From the NCBI GenBank assembly GCA_964467925.1, contig CAYXSX010000002.1:124001-188000 (forward strand): a stretch of 64,000 nt of DNA, in the 5' to 3' direction. The position numbers were made by a program, and so were the translations under genes. The notes below the pieces were generated by a model. The model worked only from the letters and a program-made list of their open reading frames with translations. It did not search any database and was not told where the DNA came from. This document shows positions 57,966 to 64,000 of this stretch, one piece after another. Source of the stretch: CAYXSX01 sp964467925 (lineage in GTDB: Bacteria; Pseudomonadota; Alphaproteobacteria; Micavibrionales; Micavibrionaceae). Position 1 is the stretch's first letter, and each line of letters opens with the position of its first letter.

Positions 57966-58678
57966 GCAGGACCGCCACGATCATGGACCGGACCTTCAGT
58001 AGGTATTAAAGCCTCCTGCAAATCGGCAATATTAACCACCTGAACCCCTGCTTCTGCAAGCTGAGCGTCCATGGCCGCTTCGGTATTACTACCACCCTCC
58101 AGCGGCATGGCAATAGATCGTGAAGCATCTTTTACGACAATGGCATCAAGCCCTTCTTTGCGGGCGTCTAGCGCATGCCAGCCAACACAAAAGTCATAAG
58201 CCAAACCGCAAAAAACGACCTTGGTGATACCGCGTGCTTTCAGTGTATCGGCCAGTGTTTCACCGTTGGGTAAACGAGGACGTGTTTCGCCATCATTTTC
58301 AAAGAATCCGGAATAGGAATCGATGTCCGGATTTGTGCCTTTTTGCAGGATTAGATCGCTTTCGGCGATTTTCAGATCGCTGCGAAATTCGGCGCCCTGG
58401 CTGCCCTGAACGCAGTGGTCTGGCCACAATACCTGCGTACCGTAAGGCATTTCGGTTGTGCTGAACGGCTGTGCGCCGTCATGATTGCTGGCAAAGGATT
58501 TATGCCCGACCGGGTGCCAGTCCTGCGTAATCACAGTCAAGCGGAAATCGCGTTTCATTTCATTGATAGCCGGAACAATTTCATCGCCGCCGGGGACTGC
58601 CAGACTTCCGCCGGGGCAGAAGTCGTTCTGTACGTCAACGATTACGAGTGCTGTATTTGCGGGTACGTTCAATGTCAT
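57962..58678 (-). CDS. pncA: nicotinamidase
   Basis: 238 residues from ATG 58678, chosen for the AAAGGAG site 8 bases upstream. VIVDVQNDFCPGGSLAVPGG (catalytic Asp), WPDHCVQGSQGAEF, VFCGLAYDFCVGWHALDA (catalytic Cys) are PncA hallmarks. It deaminates nicotinamide to nicotinic acid. Isochorismatase fold. Confidence 0.95.
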   Translation of the reverse strand: MTLNVPANTALVIVDVQNDFCPGGSLAVPGGDEIVPAINEMKRDFRLTVITQDWHPVGHKSFASNHDGAQPFSTTEMPYGTQVLWPDHCVQGSQGAEFRSDLKIAESDLILQKGTNPDIDSYSGFFENDGETRPRLPNGETLADTLKARGITKVVFCGLAYDFCVGWHALDARKEGLDAIVVKDASRSIAMPLEGGSNTEAAMDAQLAEAGVQVVNIADLQEALIPTEGPVHDRGGPA

Positions 58679-58701
58679 TGGTTTTTCTCCTTTGGTTGAA
58701 A

Positions 58702-59889
58702 TCAAATCCTATTCAATTCACGGGCAGCCAAAGACGCATCGTAGCGCTGTCCGAGATAGTCACGACCAACTTTGATGCGTCTATTGCCATCATAATTGAA
58801 AATATCGGCTGTGGCATAAGTGGCATGGAAATCACCGGGGATATAAGAACCCGTTCCAACACCCGTAAGAGGCGCTTTGGCAAGCCCCATCATGCGGCAT
58901 TTTTCTTCGTTAAAACCTGACGAACCAAGTACACCTACATCAGGGAAGCCGGCTTTGGTCAGTTCATTTTTGAAGTGCCAGATATTGGCAACGCTCACAC
59001 CTCGGCCATATAGAATTTTCAGCTGCGCTTCCGTCCATTCTTGCTGCATCATGTGCGGTGCGTTTTGGTGAATAACTTCAATAGAAGAATCGTGATCCAA
59101 CCCTTCTAGATAACGGCCACCGTGAGTATCAAGGCGGAAACCGAGCGTTCCGCTTGCTGCCTCTTGGGGGAACGCCTTGCAAACTTCTATGGCATCGCTA
59201 ATTTCTTTACCCTCAAAGTCAACAAGCACAATAAATGGCTTATCCGGGCATTCCCTGCGGAAAGCTTGCGCCGCTTTGAGTGTTGATCCGTAATACCCAA
59301 TTAACGCGTGAGGCATAGTGCCGGAGCCTCTTTCCTGACCGAAGAAATGGGCTGTGGCGTTGCTGGCACCGTTTATAAAACCTTTTGCACCAAAATCCCT
59401 CTTGGCCGCATCACTACCTACGCTGGCGGCATAATCCATCATTTCTTGCATTTCCATCCCTACACAATGGCGTGCGCCCATGGCAATAAATGGAACATTG
59501 GGAAGCTCCTTACAAGCTTTGTATGCGTTCAAAGCAGCCACAGCGACGGCACCGACTTTTTGTAACAAAATGGTTTCACATTCTGCAAATGAACTAAAGG
59601 GCACGGTAATATAAAGCTGAGGCTCGCCAGCAGGAACGATGTCGCCGGGTTTGTATTTGGATTCCAAAAGGACGTCAAATTTACCGTTTTCAGCGACTTT
59701 TTTAATCCAGCCTGCCGCCATTTCGGGGGCAAACATTGAAGGCGTGCGGATGAAGATGGCATAAGTTACCATGTTTTCGCCGTCAGCCTTCACGCATTTG
59801 GCGGTGTTGGTGAAATAGCAGTCGGTCCATGCGGTAATCTCTTCGGCATTCGTGGCACGGGTATTATAAAGTGTTGTAAATTCGCTCAT
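58702..59889 (-). CDS. pncB: nicotinate phosphoribosyltransferase
   Basis: 395 residues. VDFEGKEISDAIEVCKAF, GFRLDTHGGRYLEGLD, VGVLGSSGFNEEK and GVGTGSYIPGDFHATY are NAPRTase signatures in the type II PRTase fold. It joins nicotinate and PRPP to nicotinate mononucleotide. 18 bp after nadK and 23 bp before pncA. Confidence 0.94.
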   Translation of the reverse strand: MSEFTTLYNTRATNAEEITAWTDCYFTNTAKCVKADGENMVTYAIFIRTPSMFAPEMAAGWIKKVAENGKFDVLLESKYKPGDIVPAGEPQLYITVPFSSFAECETILLQKVGAVAVAALNAYKACKELPNVPFIAMGARHCVGMEMQEMMDYAASVGSDAAKRDFGAKGFINGASNATAHFFGQERGSGTMPHALIGYYGSTLKAAQAFRRECPDKPFIVLVDFEGKEISDAIEVCKAFPQEAASGTLGFRLDTHGGRYLEGLDHDSSIEVIHQNAPHMMQQEWTEAQLKILYGRGVSVANIWHFKNELTKAGFPDVGVLGSSGFNEEKCRMMGLAKAPLTGVGTGSYIPGDFHATYATADIFNYDGNRRIKVGRDYLGQRYDASLAARELNRI

Positions 59890-59907
59890 TTTCTCTCTCC
59901 TTGTTAA

Positions 59908-60753
59908 TTAAAATGGTTGGGTTGTATATTCTTGGTTACGAAGCATTTGCTTGGCATAGCTGGAGTCTACGCTTACGCTCATACCTGTCATAAATCTGTT
60001 ATTTCCTATGATGGTGGGGAAACCAGCAAACTCTGTTCCATCAGGCAATATCATTGAGCTATCAAAAAGCACTTTGGCCGGTCTTTTATTATTTGCACCG
60101 GAAATTTCGATATCTACGACCGTTGTATCCGTTAGCACCACCGAGTTTTTCAATACTCCTGCTTTAAAGAAGCTATCAGGATCTTCCAGAGGACGACCAT
60201 CACTTGTTACAACGATTTTCCGATCAGACAATTTTATTATCTCGCCTCCCACGGAACGGTTTCTTGCTGTAGACCCCAAAGGCGAAGCCACAATTAACCC
60301 TCCGGACATAAGGCGGGTTTTGGATGCTTCGCTTATCCCTATTTGCGTGAGTAACGCGGAGGCAGAAAACGGGTGAAGTATAATATCGGCATAAGCGGCA
60401 ATGGCTTTTATCGTTCCCTCAGACATTTTTATTTGTGCTTTTAATGGTCTGATCTCTATGGCACCCGCCGCATTAAAGGCGGTCATTAATTCTATGCCTG
60501 AGTGAATATTATGATGGCCATGATATAAAGTGCTGTTGCTTTCCGGTGCTTTGACGGCGAAGTGTGGTTTATCCGGTAAATGCCTTAACGCATAAAGAAG
60601 CGTTCCGTCCCCGCCAACACTCACAATAATATCGCAATCTTCAGCCGAAAAACTTCCTGTATCGCGCATTAAATGTTCGGCAAAAGCGCGGGACTTTCCA
60701 TCGCCGGGATTAAAGCAGAAATGCGGTCTGTGGAAGTTCTGCAACCCTAGCAT
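59908..60753 (-). CDS. nadK: NAD kinase
   Basis: 281 residues. CDIIVSVGGDGTLLYALRH is the GGDG motif, followed by APESNSTLYHGHHNIHSG and PLGSTARNRSVGGEII. It phosphorylates NAD+ to NADP+. The start is one base after the prs stop. Confidence 0.93.
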   Translation of the reverse strand: MLGLQNFHRPHFCFNPGDGKSRAFAEHLMRDTGSFSAEDCDIIVSVGGDGTLLYALRHLPDKPHFAVKAPESNSTLYHGHHNIHSGIELMTAFNAAGAIEIRPLKAQIKMSEGTIKAIAAYADIILHPFSASALLTQIGISEASKTRLMSGGLIVASPLGSTARNRSVGGEIIKLSDRKIVVTSDGRPLEDPDSFFKAGVLKNSVVLTDTTVVDIEISGANNKRPAKVLFDSSMILPDGTEFAGFPTIIGNNRFMTGMSVSVDSSYAKQMLRNQEYTTQPF

Positions 60754-60754
60754 A

Positions 60755-61783
60755 TTACCCCGCTTCCGCCGTCATTACGGGATGGGGTGCGATGTCTTTG
60801 GTAACATGCTCCCATAAGAGAGGGCCAACAGGCAATACGACAACCCTGCTCATATCATCCAAGTCCCCGTATTGGCGTGCTAGTTCAGCTAATTCATGTG
60901 TGCGATCAATAGTGTCTGTGGTAACAACGGTGTCAGCGAGGCGTTGGTCTCTTGCTCCCGCTGTAAATACTCTTTCAAGTCCCCCATTGCTGAATACAGC
61001 GTGAGAAGCGCCAATCAGGCGCATTATTGCGCCTTTGGCTTTTAAACCTTTTTGAGCATTTGTAATTGTTCCGCCCGTATCAATTTCATCATCAGCGGTT
61101 AATGTGGTTTTTCCTGAAACATCACCTTCAAACCCTGTGGTTTCAGTATCGCTGACACCTATATGTCTTTTGGTAAAGCCAAAACCGGAAGCACCTGTAA
61201 GCCGGGCTATATCAGCCGCGAAATCATGGGCGCCTGCATCCGGCCCGCCTATGGCAAGGTTTTCAACATTAAGATTTCCACGAATGTAATCCGCAAAGAT
61301 TCCGGCAGTCGATAAATTAAAGACTTGTTCTTTGCCAAAATGCCTTTCAACCGCCTCTGTCCCTGCATCAGAATGCATGTGGATAGTAGAAAACCCGTCT
61401 GCGCCTGCTGCTTTCAGAAGCTTGGCATATGTATCCATGCCTTGGGATACATAACGTCCATCTACGGCACGATCCTGCCTGGAATAACCGGCATAGGGTG
61501 CTATTACCCAAACGGCAGAAGCGCCCCGCCTTTTTAGCTCAGCGACTTCAAATAGAGCCTGCATTGCAAAATCGTTTGTGGAATGAGAAGGAATACTGCC
61601 CAGGCTTTGAACTAGAATAACGGGCTGGCCTTTAACTGGATTAAAATGTTCCGTAAAACTTTGACCGGCGGTAAATTTGCCAAAACTTGCGGGTAATCGA
61701 TCATACCCATCAGTGCTCTGGGCCTTGCCCGTAAAATATTCACGCAGTGTGGGAGCTAAGGAGTTCCCTAACAATATTAGCAT
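60755..61783 (-). CDS. prs: ribose-phosphate diphosphokinase (PRPP synthetase)
   Basis: 342 residues. FNPVKGQPVILVQSLGSIPS, AVWVIAPYAGYSRQDRAVDG, AIGGPDAGAHDFAADIA and LTADDEIDTGGTITNA match PRPP synthetase, which supplies the cosubstrate of PncB. It differs in detail from typical bacterial Prs and may be a dedicated copy. First gene of the operon, with a GGTGAGG site before ATG 61783. Confidence 0.9.
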   Translation of the reverse strand: MLILLGNSLAPTLREYFTGKAQSTDGYDRLPASFGKFTAGQSFTEHFNPVKGQPVILVQSLGSIPSHSTNDFAMQALFEVAELKRRGASAVWVIAPYAGYSRQDRAVDGRYVSQGMDTYAKLLKAAGADGFSTIHMHSDAGTEAVERHFGKEQVFNLSTAGIFADYIRGNLNVENLAIGGPDAGAHDFAADIARLTGASGFGFTKRHIGVSDTETTGFEGDVSGKTTLTADDEIDTGGTITNAQKGLKAKGAIMRLIGASHAVFSNGGLERVFTAGARDQRLADTVVTTDTIDRTHELAELARQYGDLDDMSRVVVLPVGPLLWEHVTKDIAPHPVMTAEAG

Positions 61784-61868
61784 ATAAACCTCACCTGAAT
61801 TTTTGATTCATAGTTAATTCCATAAGCCGAGTCAAACGAAAACTAGACATAACGAAAATTAATATCCA

Positions 61869-61897
61869 TAGTATTTTGGTATCTGGAAATAATACTA
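61869..61897. promoter_or_regulatory. inverted repeat in NAD cluster divergent promoter
   Basis: TAGTATT, 15 bases, AATACTA, just before nadD in the 123-bp region between prs and nadD. A candidate operator for both; not matched to a known NrtR or NadR box. Confidence 0.4.
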
Positions 61898-61906
61898 CTG
61901 TGAAAA

Positions 61907-62614
61907 ATGAAGAAAATTGCGCTTTTTGGCGGTTCTTTTAATCCGCCCCATCCCGGCCATTTCGAGATGGCGAAATATATATATGAAATCCTTAGTGTAG
62001 ATGAAGTCTGGTTTCTTTTTTCAGAAAATTGGCAGAAAGATTCTGCAGAATATGCTCCTGCTGTGCACCGCATGGAAATGGGAAGAATTTTGGCGCGTCA
62101 TTACCCAAATATGCCGTTTGTAATGTCCGGTATCCAAGATGAATTGGGTACGCATATGACCTATGACGTTTTAAGGGAATTAAGGAAAAGATATCCGGAA
62201 GATCGTTTTATCTGGACTATGGGCGCGGATAACCTTGCCAGTTTTCACACATGGGAAAACTCGGAAGACATTGTGCGGAATTTTCCTATCGCTGTGGTTG
62301 ATAGACCGCCCTATACGAATGACGCGCTTAATGGCCCTACAGCCCTGAAATTTCACTTTCTCAGAGCATCAAGCCCCCGCCAGTTGCTTGATATGGATAA
62401 GGGGTGGTGTTTTCTCGGAAATCCGCAGATTGAACTATCTTCTCGTGATTTGTTACAGCGATTACGCAACGGTAAGACAAATTTTGACAGCCCGTTTCAG
62501 GATGTCGCAGACTATATCAGACAACATGGCCTGTACGGCTTGGGAGACAAAGAACCAAAGCCGTCACAAGGTGATAATCTCAATTTTGATAAACGAGAAA
62601 GACAACCTTGTTGA
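61907..62614 (+). CDS. nadD: nicotinate-nucleotide adenylyltransferase
   Basis: 235 residues. KIALFGGSFNPPHPGHFEMA (HxGH-type motif), FIWTMGADNLASFHTWEN and IELSSRDLLQRLRNG (related to the ISSTxIR motif) are NadD signatures. It converts nicotinate mononucleotide and ATP to deamido-NAD. ATG 61907; ribosome site weak. A tail of about 25 residues after YGLG is extra. Divergent from the prs operon. Confidence 0.93.
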   Translation: MKKIALFGGSFNPPHPGHFEMAKYIYEILSVDEVWFLFSENWQKDSAEYAPAVHRMEMGRILARHYPNMPFVMSGIQDELGTHMTYDVLRELRKRYPEDRFIWTMGADNLASFHTWENSEDIVRNFPIAVVDRPPYTNDALNGPTALKFHFLRASSPRQLLDMDKGWCFLGNPQIELSSRDLLQRLRNGKTNFDSPFQDVADYIRQHGLYGLGDKEPKPSQGDNLNFDKRERQPC

Positions 62615-62664
62615 TATACAGATAGGGAATTTTACTCCCCCAGACTTGCCCATCTCTCCATGCA

Positions 62665-62680
62665 CTCCATTTAAAACTTC
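62665..62680 (+). repeat. short copy of tRNA-flank sequence
   Basis: CTCCATTTAAAACTTC, identical to 38443-38458 at the end of tRNA-Gly, with GCTCAG a few bases further in both. It lies between nadD and a truncated chromosomal gene, so it may mark the far end of the integrated region. Confidence 0.5.
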
Positions 62681-62730
62681 GGTAGTGGCTCAGTTTAAAT
62701 AACTGGCATCTGGAAAAATATAAATTAGTA

Positions 62731-62814
62731 TCAAATGGATTTCTTGTCGCTGTCATCCAGAAGATATTTGGAACCGGTCACTGTGTCTGTTACACCGAGA
62801 AATGTCAGTTTCAT
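62731..62814 (-). pseudogene. 5' stub of MBL-fold metallohydrolase gene
   Basis: 27 codons from ATG 62814 with a GGAGG site and a 4-bp overlap with the upstream LysE-family gene (ATGA). MKLTFLGVTDTVTGSKYLLD is the start of MBL-fold RNA/DNA metallohydrolases (CPSF-like). It stops at 62731, next to the repeat at 62665; the catalytic part is gone. Confidence 0.65.
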
Positions 62815-63440
62815 AAACCCTCCCTGCCTGTCGTCATAGCAAACCAGAGCGCTATGCCGACCAAAGCCAATGAAAGAACCCGCCGGGCAATCAGGCGGCG
62901 CTTTTGATTTTCCAAAAACTTCTGTGCTGTTCCGGCCAGAGTGACAATCAGGCTATGTATAGCTGTGGCAACAATAACATATGTAATGGTCAGGCTAACG
63001 GCCTGCAACACAGCGGAAGATGATGCGACAATAAAGCCAGGCAGTATAGCCACATAAAAAACAGCGGCCTTTGGATTAAGAATATTAACAATCAGACCGC
63101 GCCCGAAAAATTTTGTATTTTGTACGGGGCCGTCTGTTTTCCCGGGCGAAGTTTCAGGCTCCTCCCTCCATCCGCTCCAAGCCAGCCAGAGTAAATAGAT
63201 GACACCGGCCCATCGCAGAAGTTGATAAGCTAACGGAGAATTTGAAATCAGCGTCGCTATACCCATGGCAGCGGTAAGACCGATAAGAAGCAGACCCAAG
63301 GCAATACCCAGAGTTGCAGCAAAACCGGCCCTGCGTCCATCACTGGCACTTAACACAGCCAGATAGGCCATATTTGGCCCCGGCGTGGCCTCAATAATCA
63401 GGCAGGTCATAATGAAAGATATATAGGCGGCCCAAGACAT
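62811..63440 (-). CDS. LysE-family amino-acid/metabolite exporter
   Basis: 209 residues from ATG 63440; a TTG at 63473 would add 11 residues. Six helices; IEATPGPNMAYLAVLSASDGRRAG and GLIVNILNPKAAVFYVAILPGF are LysE/RhtB motifs. Exports amino acids or related metabolites. Its stop is fused to the start of the truncated metallohydrolase. Confidence 0.92.
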   Translation of the reverse strand: MSWAAYISFIMTCLIIEATPGPNMAYLAVLSASDGRRAGFAATLGIALGLLLIGLTAAMGIATLISNSPLAYQLLRWAGVIYLLWLAWSGWREEPETSPGKTDGPVQNTKFFGRGLIVNILNPKAAVFYVAILPGFIVASSSAVLQAVSLTITYVIVATAIHSLIVTLAGTAQKFLENQKRRLIARRVLSLALVGIALWFAMTTGREGL

Positions 63441-63565
63441 AACGAATTGTTCTTTTATTTCAGCGTATCCCAAAATACTCTATAACTATCTGTGGCAAAA
63501 GAAGAAAAAATCTCATGCGATGCGGTGCGGATTTAAACCTGTTACAAGGGGCGCGAAACGGCACA

Positions 63566-64000
63566 CTAGATTTTTGACGCTCTTACTGCATTTGACAGGA
63601 ATTTCTGTGTCATCTTAATGGCAGCATCGTAGTCATCCGCGTAATAGATGTCCGTACCATTCGGGCCAAGATGAAATTTGGACAGAATCTCCTGCGGCTG
63701 TTTTTGAACGGCGGATAAAATAACAAGGCTGCCATTCTTCCGGCATTCTTTTATGATCGTTTCGATGGCTTCCGCGCCTGTGGCGTCAAGAAACGGCACA
63801 AGCCGCATGCGGATAATCAGTATTTTCGGCATTTGCCCCATTCGCTTCAGCGTATCGAGCAAATCTCCTGCCATACCGAAAAACACAGGACCGGTAATAC
63901 GAAACACTTCAACACCGGGTGGAAGTTCCCGCCGCTGATCTTCTTCTTCTCCATACCCGAAAGAAGCGCTGGTATTAAAAGATATTTCCACGGATTTACT
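63566..64000 (-). CDS. SulP-type anion transporter, STAS end (partial)
   Basis: The frame is open to the window edge; only the C-terminal STAS domain is visible. GVEVFRITGPVFFGMAGDLL and VPFLDATGAEAIETI are typical of SulP STAS domains, where this region regulates transport. The membrane part lies beyond the window. Confidence 0.8.
   Translation of the reverse strand, partial: SKSVEISFNTSASFGYGEEEDQRRELPPGVEVFRITGPVFFGMAGDLLDTLKRMGQMPKILIIRMRLVPFLDATGAEAIETIIKECRKNGSLVILSAVQKQPQEILSKFHLGPNGTDIYYADDYDAAIKMTQKFLSNAVRASKI

Noticed and set aside
38448..62690. Intact prophage
   Set aside because: No capsid, terminase, portal or tail genes; only decayed recombinases and metabolic cargo.

Overview
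The window looks like chromosome of an alphaproteobacterium of roughly 50 percent GC. The evidence is gene content: an omega subunit with a long acidic tail, an NDUFA9-like NAD(P)-binding protein next to surA and rsmA, a ProXp-ala/thioredoxin/Lon-N/Trm112 neighbourhood, a type V-like uracil-DNA glycosylase, a leucine-leader leuA, and many short palindromic repeats with GTCATCC/GGATGAC ends. The lineage cannot be fixed from sequence alone; I have no phylogeny.

Layout. 0-6.2 kb: end of a TolC-type efflux channel, two tiny membrane or lipid-anchored ORFs, a foreign-looking membrane gene between 17-bp direct repeats, tRNA-Ser, a hydrolase and two LPS-type glycosyltransferases. 6.2-20.3 kb: housekeeping genes (SDR, gmk, rsmA, surA, NDUFA9-like, DUF1223, a UvrD/PcrA helicase, a diguanylate cyclase, a LOG protein, comM) mixed with lineage-specific unknowns. 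21.1-28.9 kb: a block of six mostly AT-rich unknown genes encoding membrane, exported, proline-rich and lipoprotein-like products. Two divergent promoter regions in it carry Fur-box-like palindromes. 28.9-38.3 kb: hisE, rpoZ, udg, leuA with a leader peptide, a TPR-methyltransferase fusion, Trm112, Lon-N, thioredoxin/TPR and ProXp-ala.

38.4-62.7 kb reads as an accretion of integrated elements at tRNA-Gly(GCC). The 47-bp 3' end of the tRNA is repeated exactly at 40655-40701 and in degraded form at 46447-46490, and a short echo of the flanking sequence lies at 62665-62680. Decayed tyrosine and serine recombinases lie beside the copies. Cargo in order: a cold-shock protein and a receiver-like protein; a persulfide-detoxification operon (ArsR-type dithiol sensor, rhodanese, TauE, persulfide dioxygenase); GNAT, TetR and AhpD-like genes; an eight-gene operon joining a thermostable-hemolysin-family acyltransferase-like protein, an ANL ligase, a heme-oxygenase-like diiron protein, an SDR, a DoxX-like protein, a TPR protein and a two-component system; and a six-gene operon plus a divergent nadD that together encode the whole Preiss-Handler NAD+ route and NADP formation (pncA, pncB, prs, nadD, nadE, nadK, plus a Nudix-like protein).

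After 62.7 kb the chromosome resumes with a 27-codon stub of an MBL-fold metallohydrolase gene, a LysE exporter and the STAS end of a SulP transporter. The most interesting candidates for undescribed biology are the tRNA-borne NAD+ cluster, the diiron/ANL/hemolysin operon with its own two-component system and an 11-bp triple-repeat operator, and the possibly iron-regulated unknown block at 21-29 kb.
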